Source: Dactylorhiza incarnata (taxonomy: Eukaryota > Streptophyta > Magnoliopsida > Asparagales > Orchidaceae). From it: a DNA stretch of 64,000 bases. The stretch covers positions 11,364,001 through 11,428,000 of the forward strand of contig JAWHQI010000060.1 in NCBI GenBank assembly GCA_033032865.1, read 5' to 3'. Positions 45,896 to 57,161 of the stretch are shown piece after piece. Both the position numbers and the translations under genes were made by a program. The notes beneath the pieces were generated by a model. The model worked only from the letters and a program-made list of their open reading frames with translations, did no database searches and had not been told where the DNA came from. The stretch's first letter is position 1. Each line of letters starts with the position of its first letter.

Positions 45896-47054
45896 ACAGC
45901 CACCGAGCCCACCGCTCGGACAACCAATCCACTAAACTTCCGAAACCACAGGATATGGATGAGTGTGTTATTAGTTAATCTTGTACAATGTCTTACACCT
46001 ATGAGTTAGGGTTAGTCTTGGACTTCCCGAGGGTTACCCTGTGAGGGGCTCGCTACGGTACTAGGAACCACTATGGGATGACACCCCAAAGTTCCCACTC
46101 CCAAGACACTTAATTTTATTAGTTACTAACCTTAAGAAACCCTCTTAACATTTCACCTGGTCTAAACCTAAGTGCTTTAAGACACTTAGGGGAAAAGACG
46201 ATCTTTCGCCAAATCCCAAGATGACCTACCCCAAGGGAGGCACCCCACCATCCCAGAACTCATCATCCTTAAATCTCTCCAAGGGTCCTCTCATATCCAT
46301 ATAATTACCATTAGGCCCTCACTCTCCAATCCATATAATCCAATTTGGCCTGTAACTCCAAAACTGCCAATTTACTAAACGCAGACCACCCTTAACATTT
46401 TGATCCTCATGAAGGGAAGTACATTAATTAATCAACTCTATGACCCAATATTCTCACTGGGGGTCCATGTCACTGGTTTAAGATCTATTCCAGAGTTCCA
46501 TAATTTTCCCCATATTATTAATATTTAAAACCATTTTTCCCAAGGACAACTTCCTAGGGTTTGAACTACAAGTGCACTTTTCTGACTTCCACTACCTACC
46601 CAACTTTTTACATAAATCAATGGTACCCTACAATCAGTAGACATAAATTTGTAGGGAAATTCCAGCAAGATCTATTATTATTAAAAATTCCAAAACCCAT
46701 TTATTTCCAATAAATTCCAAAGGAGGTACCCTCATATGGACTCCCAATCCTATGCAAATTCATACAATGGTGAATCATACTAAAATATTCAGGTCTACCA
46801 AGTTTGACCACATAACACAGAAGTTACATTTGTAATTTCCTCAAAGGATATATTTGTAAGTAATTCCAAAATGAACTAGAGATACCAAAAATATTAATCC
46901 ATAAATTATGAGAAAATTACAGTGGGTGCATGTTGGTATGAAAAGACATCCTGCAAAGCTTCATGCAATTACAGTAATTTAACACCCTAAAATTGATCCT
47001 CCCAAAAATTGTCTACAATGTGAAATATTACACTTTGAACCCCAAAAAGTCTTC

Positions 47055-47690
47055 TCATGGTCTAACAGATTCTTCCAGAGATCATTAGCATTAAAACCAA
47101 GTTTGTGACAGAAAATGGTAAACCATTAAGTAATATTTCTCCCTAAAACCCAAAACCCTAATTATTTACAAATCTACCCAAGGGTTTATTACCTAGGTTT
47201 GACAACTCCAAACCTCTTCAAATTCACAAGGGAAGCTTTTCTGGTCACTAGGACCTACCATACAAAATCTTAGGTCAAACCAATAATGTTTGACCCCACT
47301 CCCTTCATTGACCTCTAATTGCACCCCATTAGGGTTTAGCCTAGGGTTAGGGTCTAAACTTCTCCAATGGCTCTAATAGGAACTCCAGAGTTTTATGATA
47401 TCAAAACTAAGTGGGTGACAGAAGATGATTAACCACAAAGTAATATTTCTTCCTAGAACCCCAAAACTTAAACATTTACAAATCTACCCAAGAATTAATT
47501 ACCTAGGTTTGACAACTCCAAACCTCTTCAAATTCACAGGGGAGGTTCCTCTGGTTACTATGACCTTCCCTCCAAAATTTTAGGTCAAACCATTAAGGTT
47601 TGACCCTACTTCCTTCATTAGCCTCTAATTGCACCCCATTAGGGTTTACCCTAAGGTTAGGGTCTAAACCTATCCAAATCCTCCCAAACC
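47055..47690. repeat. 309-bp tandem duplication
   Basis: Copy one starts near 47060 and copy two near 47370. They share TTACCTAGGTTTGACAACTC, AACCTCTTCAAATTCACA and TTGCACCCCATTAGGGTTTA, with scattered differences, so the duplication is old. Confidence 0.88.
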
Positions 47691-48599
47691 TCTTGTGAGG
47701 GTATCATATCACTTATAAAAGTCAGAGGAGTCCAACACACCCCTCTCCAAGGACAAACTCCCCTATGTCCTTCACAACCCCAAATTCCTCCCCATAGGGA
47801 TCAACCCTATGACCTTGAGCAAAACAACTCCAATGCTCCCCAAACTCCTCATGGGGTCTCAACTTCATCCCACTGACCTTCCTAAGGAGTCTCAAGACTC
47901 AAAGAACCTAATTGGCCAATGGACCATAACTTGGCTAAATGCACCCCAAAGTGCTCCAACCCCAAGTCCAAGGGCAAACCCACTCCCCAAGACTCCATAA
48001 CACTCTTGGAGGTGATTTGGGTGGGGTTAGGGCAGTGGACATAATACCACTCCACTAGGGGGTGGTTTGGCTTTGAGAAGCCCTAAGTGTCCCCTTAGCA
48101 CAATTTTCCCCTTAAAGGACAAAACTTTGGCCTAATGATTACCTAATCAAAAGAACTCCAAATGAGTTGAGATTTTAACCAGGGGTTTGTCATGATCCTA
48201 ATAACACCCCCACCAAAATTTGGTGGTGATTGGAGGTCATTTGACCCTCCAAATAATTTATGCAAGGATTATTAAATTCCTACAAAAACTTTAGGAAAAA
48301 TGTCTCCAAAAATTCTCATTTTTGGATATGACATAGCCCTAGGTATGACTCACCACTGGTCCAAATATCAAGCCATTTGGACAAGTGGTTTGGTGTGGGC
48401 ACCCATTCAAAGTTTAGTCAAACTTTGCACTAGAATGGGTGCTGAGGTCAAACCAGGGCTCCAAACTGAGTGAAGTCAATTTTGGATGGTCCTAGGGGTC
48501 AAGGCCTACAACTTTTATGTTGGGCACATTTTCTGTAGAGGGCTCTATATATTTTCTATAATTATATTTAGATTCAGCCTATAATAACACTTTAAATAA

Positions 48600-50238
48600 G
48601 GATATTATTAATAAATAATAAAACTATTCAATCATTTAGGCGCGGATCCGACGGCTGCTGGCCATCGTCCCCGTTAGCCTACGGCTGAGATTTCGCGTGC
48701 CTGGGCGGATTTGCGGGCGGATTTCCCGGCCACCTGAGCGCCGTCCCGGCCGGCCAATGCCTCCACCACCTCCGTTGAGGTGGTGGCCGGCGATGGGGGG
48801 TGGTTGGCCGGCCGGAGGTGGCCGGAATCGGGCTTTAGGCTAGGAAAATAGAGCTCCAAAAATGGAGATTTCAGCCAACTCGATTGGGGACCAATTGGCC
48901 CCAATCCTTGGCGATTTTTGATGTGGATCTATCCACTGGAGGAGAGGAGAGGAAATGAACCTGCACTTGGGGGCTTGGGTGCTCCGGCCGTCGACCACCA
49001 TTGCGCCACCCTGGAAAAAATCGGCACCACCCGACTCCTTGCACAGATGGCTCATCTCACTCGGGGAAGGGGGGGTTCTACTCCTCTCCGGCTTCTGAAG
49101 GTGTTTAAGAAGTTATTTGGGGGAGGGGAAGAGCCATGGCATGAATTGCCATTACCACCATTAATGGTAATTTCGGCCACCTCTAATTCCCCCTTTAATC
49201 AGCCCCCTTCAGCCTTGGAAAACCCCTGGATTCACTTGAAACTGACAAGGGGGATGAATGATCATCAATTGGGGGGAGGAATGAGGAGTCAAAGCATTCA
49301 ATCTCCATGAATGCCCCTTCTCTCTCCATTAAACTTGGGCTTTTCTCTCTCCTACTCATCATGGCCGAATTTCCCTCTCTCTCATGATTAATATCAGTCT
49401 ACTAGGCTGGTCAAATGATCAATTTGGGCTTAGCCCAAAGGGATTGGGCTAGATCCAAGGGATTTGACCTAAATTGGGCAATTTTGACTTTTGGTCCAAT
49501 TGACCAATTGGGTGACCCTATGATAGGGCTTTTGGGTCCATTGGATTCCAAATTAAGTTTAGAAACTATTGGTGAGGTCAATTTGGTCACATGAGTCTTA
49601 GTTGACCCAATTTAAGCTGATTTGACCAAAACAGGCTAAGTTGACTTTGGTCAAATTGAGCCCTAGGGTTGACCCAGCCAAGGGGCTTTTTGGTCCACTG
49701 GGTCCCCTATAACATGGTAGCACTATGTGTAGGGTCAATTTAATATGGTGATGGTCAATTAGGGCACTTTGTGAAGAATTGCCATTTTTGACCTAAAGGG
49801 GCATTTTGGTCAATTTGCACCATTGGGGGTCCCATGATGGGGCTTTTAGGCCCACTAGGTCTCTCATGATATTATAGACCTAGATGAGTGGTCAATTTGG
49901 CATGGTGAGGGTTAATTGACTCTAATTAGGCTACTTTGACCATTTTAGGGTTAGGGTTGACTTTGGTCAATTTGACCTCCTTGGTTGACCCCAATGGGAC
50001 CTTGGTGCCCTAAGGGGGCCCTTAAAGGGTTAGGGATACTATGGTGAGGTCAAATGGTCAAGTTGAGGCCCTAAAGTCCAACCCTAAGCTTGGTCACTGG
50101 AAATTGCTATTTGCAGTCCAAGGCACTTTCAACCCTAATTTGCCTAAGTTACAGGGATTTCTACTCTACCAAGGCCTTGTCATGACCTTGTCAGGACAGA
50201 TTCACCTGGGGGGTCTAGCTGTCTGGGGGATGTTACAG
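48600..50238. other. GC-shift and GGTCAA-rich part of the 5.84-kb unit
   Basis: 48640-49030 is GC-rich with no recognised gene. 49390-50040 is dominated by TTTGGTCAA/TTTGACC short repeats. Confidence 0.45.
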
Positions 50239-51529
50239 TTAGTCCGCACCCCACTAGTGGGTTGCGGGTAGCCCACACCCCCCATAGTGGGGGTGCGGCC
50301 AAACCGTACCCATGGCCGCACCCCCATGGGGGTGCGACCAAGCTGCACCCCCCAATGGGGGTGCGGCCAAACCGCACCTCACATGGGTGTGCGGCCAAAC
50401 CGCACCCCCCCCCCCCCATGTTGGGGTGCAGCCAAGCTGCTCTCCCCCCGCCTTGCGGGGGATGCGGCGGAAACCGCACCACACCCCCCCCCCCCCCCCT
50501 CTGCGGGTACTGTCGGAGCCCACTTTCCCCTTAGGGGGGGGGTGTGCGCAGTTTCCTATTTCCCGAGTGACGCGGCCTTCAGAGGGCGCGTCCTCGTTTG
50601 CATGATGACTGCTTTCCAATAGCGCTCGTCCGTTCTCCGTTAACTTAAAACACTCCCGTGTTCGTTGCGCGCTCAGAATGCTCTCGTGTTCTTTGCGCGC
50701 TCAAAATACTTCTGTGCATGCTCAGAACGCATCCACGTTTCCGACGCGCGCGACAGTTAACCTTTCCTAATTTCTCAGATTGCAGGTCTCGTTTGTCGCC
50801 TTCAACGAAGCTGCCCGACTTGCCCGAACTGCCCGAAGGATGAAACAGTCATTTACGAAAAATGATGATCCGTGTGCTCCGAATCGACAAACGTGATTGC
50901 CCGTCAGGTGGTTACGGTAATTACGACGGTGAAATTACCTGGCTACCCCTGCCCAGGGCTATAAAAGGAGCTCAGGGTCTTCATTTCAAGAAACATTGCA
51001 TTTTGCGCCCGAGAGAGCTTTGTTGAAGATTTCCTCTGAGTTCTCCTTTGGCGCTTGAAGTACTTCTTCACCCTTCGAAGATCTCCTCCGAGGATTTGAA
51101 GATCTCCCTTGTGGACTTGGAGATTTCCTTCGCTCCGGAAGACCATCCTCCTAAGTTATTCGGGAATCCTTCAGGTCCCGAAAGGCGGCTCAGCGATCTC
51201 ACTTTCGTTCCCAAAAGAAGAAGTACAGAGCATTCCGAGAGGTGACCTGTCACCCTCAGAATTCTCTCCCTCTCTCTCCCCCCATTGTAACGAGCGGCAG
51301 CCTGTCGCGCTCGAGTTCTTAGTTTCCAAATTGTAACGTACCAGCAGATAGTAAAATTTGTCCGGCATAGCGGTCACGTGTTTTTTCACCATTTCAGGGT
51401 TTTCCACGTTAAAAGTTCTTGTGTCACTTACTAATTCATTCATTGACTGTTCGCGCGCTCTCTTCGCTTCCGAGCTAAGGTGGTTCAATTCGACTGATCT
51501 ACCAGAGCACTCGAGGGCCCGCAACAGTT

Positions 51530-51547
51530 TGGCGCCGTCTGTGGGAA
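51530..51547 (+). other. Tat primer binding site, second element
   Basis: TGGCGCCGTCTGTGGGAA directly follows the LTR1 end, setting plus orientation. It is identical to the site at 36505-36522. Confidence 0.88.
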
Positions 51548-51839
51548 TGTGGTTCCCAGTTACAACTAGAAGCAACCTCCCATGAAAGATCGGCAAGGAT
51601 GGATACTCACTCGATCGCTTCAAATACGAGCAGTTCCTCTCATCCTGCAAATTCAAAAGGAGGCGCGCTCGTCGCCACACCAATCCTACCTCTGCGGCCA
51701 GACATCGCCTGCAAATAACTGCCTCTGGTAACGGAGCAAGTTCTGGACAACAACGTACTCCAATCTAGTCCATCCCCCTTGTCAAAGCAGATTTTGACAT
51801 ATCCCGTTCCACTCTAGCTCAAGCCCCCGTGGTATAGGA

Positions 51840-53080
51840 AGTTCCATAGAGTGGAGAACCCGTACGAGCACGTCAATTACTTCCTAACCGCAATGGAAGT
51901 ATTTGGGCTCCCAGACCAGATCGCTTACAGGATTTTCTCATCAACACTCCGTGGCGACGCTCTCAACTGGTATCAGTCGCTGCCCGAGGGAATCATTCAC
52001 AACTTCACCGAGCTGTCCCAGTCTTTCACTGGATGGCATGAGGTCCGAGAACGAAGTGTTAGAAAACTAACTCAAACTATGAAGGAGCTCGTGGAGGAGG
52101 AACTTACCCCCTCAAAGCAAGCGGAGCACAACCGACGTCGGGAGGATGTCACCACAAGATCGCACCAAGAGAGCCTCCGCGGAGGTTTGGATTTCTCCAT
52201 ACACGCAAGCATCGGGAACCCGACATTTGAGCTGAGAAGGGCATTGATAAGCCACCGTATGTCGTTCAACCTCCTGTTCATGGCAACAGTGACGCGACTT
52301 AAGCTCCTTGGCGGGAACCTCAAGCTTAGGACAAGTGAAGCAGAACTTCTAGACGGAACATAATACCCACCATAGGAAAAGTCATTCTCCCAGTACACAT
52401 GGGGACACTCTCCGACCCTGTCCAATACGAAGTACAGTTCGTCATCGCAGAATCTGAATCACCATATGACGCAATATTCTGGAGCATCTTGCTTGACGCT
52501 CTACAACGCGACACCTCCATTGTGGGTTGTATGGCGAACAAAGAAAAGATCTTCCAAGACTTCGTTCGTTATATTAGCAGCACGACGACCGCATTCCTTG
52601 GGTTAGCGACGGCCCCCCACAAAGCTTACATCCCAAGAAGCCTTGCCCAGAGAGAGGTCGCATATCCCCAACACCGACCGCAGAAACTGATCTCTCAGCA
52701 TCGTCCAGTTTACCGCATCTCGAAACCATGAGTAGGAAAAGGAAAGGACATCAACCGGTCATTGAAGTAAATCAGCATAACCAGAGCCAGTCGGACTGTT
52801 CCCAAGGGTTGATGAACCGAAAAAACCCGGATCTACACCCCGTTAAATGCCTCTCGCGAGCATATCCTATCATTAATCTACAATGGCAAGATCGTCAAGT
52901 GCCCAAGACCGCTCCCTCGAAATACGGGGGATCAATCCCTATTCTGTGATTTTCACAAGGGCCTGGGGCACCGTATGAGTCAATGTCGTCTCAGCTTAAA
53001 GGAAGAAATCGAGCATCTTGTTCAGTCGGGACACCTTAAGATCTTTCACAAACCAGCTCAGAAGCAAGCAGCTCGGGAGA
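51840..53080 (+). pseudogene. scrambled gag and protease remnants
   Basis: ENPYEHVNYFLTAMEVFGLP and LRGDALNWYQSLPEGIIHNF (51851-52030) match the Tat gag core. Next comes a protease-like stretch (GNPTFELRRALIS, LLFMATVTRLKLL, PVQYEVQFVIAESESPYDAI) at 52205-52490. The gag Cys/His motif (CDFHKGLGHRMSQC, LKEEIEHLVQSGHL) then appears at about 52945-53035, after rather than before protease. Stops and frame changes are frequent. The unusual order suggests rearrangement. Confidence 0.75.
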
Positions 53081-53339
53081 AGACAGTCAGGGGCCAGCCA
53101 CCAAAGTAATCAACTCCTCAACCACTATTGCGCTTCACGCTGGATGATCGGGAGAACGCATGCAAACGCTACTCAGAAGGGTCAGGAACCGGGAAAGTGA
53201 GTCAGTCATTATCTACTTTTGTTTAATTTGTATTAAAGACAATCACTAACTCGAAAGCCACAATATTAGGCTTGCACATGTATCAATGTTTATTTAACTC
53301 AATATATACTTTACTTGTTCTTAACTCTGCTACTGCAGG

Positions 53340-54200
53340 AACACTCTGGGGACCTGCCCATGGGACTTCGCACTACCGCCGATCGAAGGTCCGCCCTTCT
53401 CTTCGCAGCAAGGTCCCGATGTCGTAAGGGTCTGCCCCTCTTACGGTCGTCAACGGTTTGAATGAATACGCTCTTCACCGGCTACTCTGGGGCCCTATCC
53501 CTAGGACTTCACACAGCCGTCGATCAAAGGTCCGCCCTTCTCCCCGCAGTAAGGTCCCGACATTGTAAGGGTCTGCCCCTCTTATGGTGGTCAACGGTTT
53601 GAACGAATACACTCTTCACCGGCTACTCTGGGGTCCTGGTACTTCACACTGTCGCTGATCGAAGGTCCGCCCTTCTCCCCGCAGTAAGGTCCTGACGTCA
53701 TAAGGGCGTGCCCCTCTTACGGTCGTCAACACCTATGTAAAAAGCCACGAGCTCATACTCGCGCACACTAATTTTCTATTATGTAAAAAGCCACGAACTC
53801 AGACTCGCACAAACTAATTTTCTACTATGTAAAAAGTCGCGAGCTCGGACTCGCGCAAACTAACTTCCTACTATGAAAACTATGTTTTGACACCAACACC
53901 TATGTTTGAGCAAAAATATTATGTATGTTTCTCACCGTCACAGTAAATCACAGCACCGTAAGGGCCTGCCCCTCGCTCAGGTGCCAACGTTTTAAAACAT
54001 AAACACTTTTTATCGTTAACTTTGGGGCCCTACCCCTGGGATTTCGCACTGCCGCCGATCGAAGGTCGGCCATTCTCCCCGCAGTAAGGTCCTGACGTCA
54101 TAAGAGTCTGCCCCTCTTACGGTCGTCAATGCTTTGAACGCACACGCTCTTCACCGGCCACTCTTGGGCTTGCCCCCTAATTACCATTCTAAAGATAGTT
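53340..54200. repeat. tandem repeats of the Tat interior
   Basis: Units of about 140 bp with GATCGAAGGTCCGCCCTTCT and TAAGGGTCTGCCCCTCTTAC start near 53344, 53486 and 53626, with a displaced copy near 54020. Three AAAAAGCCACGAGCTCA-type units of about 48 bp lie at 53738-53880. The latter are the inverse of the repeats at 30395-31070. Confidence 0.88.
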
Positions 54201-54340
54201 AAGACAATAAAATCGTCAAAACAAATACTATATAATAGATTCAAAGGAACACAATCACCTCAGCTCAACGTTGCACATAAGTAAAAATGATAGCAAAAAA
54301 TGAAAGAAAGCAATAAGATGAAAAACATCAAATATAAATA

Positions 54341-55864
54341 TCAATACTCGGCTACATCCGAGCAATTGTCCTCTGAAAGGTCCTCAGCTCCGAGACCGGC
54401 GATGCCACATCCAAACTTCCTCTCCACCATACAGAGAGTCTTCTGAACGCCCCTCTGAAAGGCAACTTTGCACTCATCTTCCAGCAACGGCTCCACCTCC
54501 TTGGACATAATCTCAGCGCGAAGCTCCTCCGACATCTGGAACCGCTCCTCCACAAAAACTAAGGAGTCCTTATATTCGGCAAACCCCCGCGGCTTTGGTC
54601 TCTTTAATGCTCCGCTCAACAGATGATAACCTGTCCACTTCGCTCCTCAGGAAGCCCAGCTCACCCTCCAGACGGAATATCTCCCTTTGGGCCTCCGATA
54701 CCTGGCGAAGAGCATTCTGGGCGAGCGCCTTGTCACCATTGCACTCCTCTCGCAGCTTATCAACCTCCGATCGGGAAGAAGAGATATCCGACTCAAGCTG
54801 TCGGATATGGGCAAAGTCGCAACCCCTCTTCTTCTTCAAGACAAACAAGTCACTCTTCGTCGCGTGCAACTCCTCTTGGAGAACGAAGTAACCATCCTTA
54901 AGGCCCACATAACAATCGCTCCATGTAAGAGCAACGCTAGTCAGAACACCGACCTGAGAAGAAAGTAAACAGTCAGAATGCATAAATAATACCAAAGAAG
55001 GAAGGCAAGAACTGGAGAAAAAGAAGTTCCACTTACTGCAGAAGTCATCACCTGAAGAGAGGAAAAGACTCGTATCGCTGTCGGCAAAGGAGGAGGCGAC
55101 AACAAGTCTTCCTGCGGGGCCTGACTGGCAAGGGGAGACGCTAAAATCTTGACATAAGGATAAGACGGAATTGATTCCACCCCGCGACTACTTGGGCCGG
55201 CCTCATGATCATGGCTCCTAGGCGGTGGCGGAATGAGCCCCAGACTGGAACTCCCATTCTTGAAGAAAATCTTTCTCTTCTTACCACGAACCAGGGGAGC
55301 GGCGACCGCCCGCTCGGCGTCCCAAGAAAGTCCCACTAAGAGTAGTCTAATCTCCTCCACGCAACTGACAATGCAATACAAGGCCTTTGACAGCCCCTCT
55401 AAACCAGGAAAATCAGGAATAGGAAAAAACTCATCTTCCCGCCCCGTCTGCCGACGAAAGCGACCGGGAAGCACTCTCCACAACTCCGGCAGTTCCCAAC
55501 GGTTCCGCGCATACCCATAAAGGGTGTTCTCATGCCGGTAATCGCTCTTTTCCCCAAAATGGAACCAGCTCTTGTTGCTTCGAACTTCAATACGACCACC
55601 TGGGTCAGTGAAAACCTCGCACCAGTCTTTGAAGACCTCTAGAGAAAATCGTGTGTTGTGTTCTCGGAACAACACTATCATTCCAATTATCATCGTCATC
55701 CCAGCTGGGGTGAACTGAGTAATCGGAACACCGCAAAACCGAAACACCTCAATACCCTCCTCTGAGGAAGAAATGCGAAACCCAGACTTCAAGCAACTCT
55801 CCCATAGAGTCATAAGGCCAGTTGGAGGATTCTGGGCACGCTCTTCCGCTCGAGGAATTTTCAC
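54341..55864 (-). CDS. antisense Tat-associated gene (gypsy-type transposon domain, coiled coil)
   Basis: The main exon, 55864 down to 55037, reads PTGLMTLWESCLKSGFRISS, TPAGMTMIIGMIVLFREHNT and NKSWFHFGEK. It resembles the 'putative gypsy type transposon' domain (Transposase_28) found as an antisense gene in some Tat elements, for example Grande; the family call is from memory. A GTAAGT donor (55036) and CTTCTCAG acceptor (54954) define an 83-nt phase-0 intron joining VMTSA to VGVLTSVALTWSDC. Exon 2 is a coiled coil (LKKKRGCDFAHIRQLESDIS, REECNGDKALAQNALRQV). A frame change at about 54580-54600 precedes the C-terminal block ending SEDNCSDVAEY at 54341, so the current copy may be broken there. 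The N-terminus is not certain. The function is unknown; it runs opposite to the element's own transcription. Confidence 0.65.
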
Positions 55865-56369
55865 CTCAATGTTAGGAGAAAAATTTCTGTACGCTTAACG
55901 TTCCTATAGGATGGTACGGGACAATATTTTTAGTTGAAATTGCGACTGTAACTGTATTTATAGTTATAGTTACAGTCGTAAAAATATATGTAATTTACAA
56001 GTGTAACTGTATTAAAAAAAATCACTTTTTAACACGTGTATTTTTAGACTGTAACATATACATATGAGATCTTAAAATGATCATAAAAATATGTAAATTA
56101 ATATTCTGTAATTTATTTTTAAAAAAACACTGTATTTTGGCCTACAAATACAATTTGCGCACCTTCCTTTAGAAACGTTACACTTACCTAAGTATTTTCC
56201 CAATGTTAGAGGGTAATCCTAGACGCTTGCGCCACATGTCAACCCGCGCACTATCAAGAGTTGAGCGCAGTCGCATCATCCTCGACTGGCGCTTCGCTTC
56301 GGGGTCTGAAAAAGACAAAATAGATTTTTACAAAAAATTCCGAGTAAAAAACTATTTAAAATCGTAACC
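55865..56369. other. AT-rich spacer in the Tat-type interior
   Basis: Repeated GTTACAGTCGTA/TATAGTTATAG motifs near 55940-55990. No gene was seen. Confidence 0.4.
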
Positions 56370-57000
56370 AAAATCCGACATCTCGCAAGCACACGCGCGC
56401 GCCCCGAGAACCTTCGGCACATGTTGCTTGACCAAACCACATGGGGCGCGCGAGCAAGCACACCCGCCCTCGTACAACCGCCTGCGCACTGGCCGGCCGC
56501 CACCCGACACGCGACTGTATGCGGTCGGTTCAACAGCGGCCGCGCACGCCGAGCGCACTACACGGGCACGCCGAGCGCACCACCCGGGCACGCCCCGGCG
56601 CCGCTCGGCGGACAGCCCCGGGCGCCGCTCGGCGGACAGCCCCGGGCGCCGCTCGGCTAGCCCCGAGCACCACCCGGGCACGCCCGGGCACCGCTCGGCG
56701 GACAGCTCCGGGCGCCTCTCGACGAGCAGCCCCGGGCACCCCCCGGACGCGCTCGGGCACCACTCGGCGAGCAGCCCCGGGCATCGCCCAGTGCGCAACC
56801 CCGGGCGCCGGGCACGCCCTATTCGGGGAGCGGGTTCGGTCGCGCGCCCCCTACCGGGGACCGACCGGGCGCGCGCCGGCCGATCACCGCCCGACGTGCG
56901 ACCAAGCACCCCGGGGTGGGGCCTGCGCGCACCCCAAACGCCCGGCGCATCACCGTTGGCACCTCGGTCGGTCGCCCACGCGCTAGTAAAGCTGTCTCGA
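56370..57000. repeat. GC-rich minisatellite island
   Basis: Tandem CCGGGCGCCGCTCGGCGGAC units and variants occupy about 56560-56790, within a GC-rich island. Open frames on all strands here reflect composition, not coding. Confidence 0.75.
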
Positions 57001-57161
57001 CGCGGTCCTTCTCTCTCTCCTATTATTATTCTCTCTTTGCAAGAAACGGGGAAATTGCAAACCTCCGGCATGGTACGTCGCGTCGCACGAAGATGACGAT
57101 GATCGGAATTGCCGCGGAAAAATAAAAACCTCTGAACTCTTCCACGCAGTAATCCGGACTC

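Larger units (their letters stand above)
44392..50243 (-). mobile_element. 5.84-kb TG...CA unit inserted in a Tat LTR
   Basis: The unit 44397-50238 starts TGTAAGACCCC and ends GGATGTTACA, with GTTAG on both sides. No terminal direct repeat was found within it, so it may be a very large solo LTR; Ogre-type LTRs reach this size. It could also be a rearranged non-autonomous element. On the minus strand it begins TGTAACATCCCCC, a style of gypsy LTR start. Orientation is inferred from that. It contains a zinc-knuckle frame, a 309-bp tandem duplication and long stretches with repeated GGTCAATTTG / GGTTTGACC motifs. Confidence 0.7.
44204..51526 (+). repeat. 5' LTR of the second Tat-type element, interrupted
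   Basis: The two parts, 44204-44396 and 50239-51526, match the 5' and 3' portions of the LTR at 57162-58580. The break falls within GCGGTTAGT and is flanked by a GTTAG duplication. The second part contains GGTGCGGC...GCCGCACC palindromic repeats (50240-50480), TATAAAAGG (50960-50968) and the end GGCCCGCAACA. Confidence 0.88.

Noticed and set aside
56352..57096. Frames of 181-239 residues on both strands
   Set aside because: GC-rich minisatellite with repeated Arg/Pro/Gly codons and no domain.
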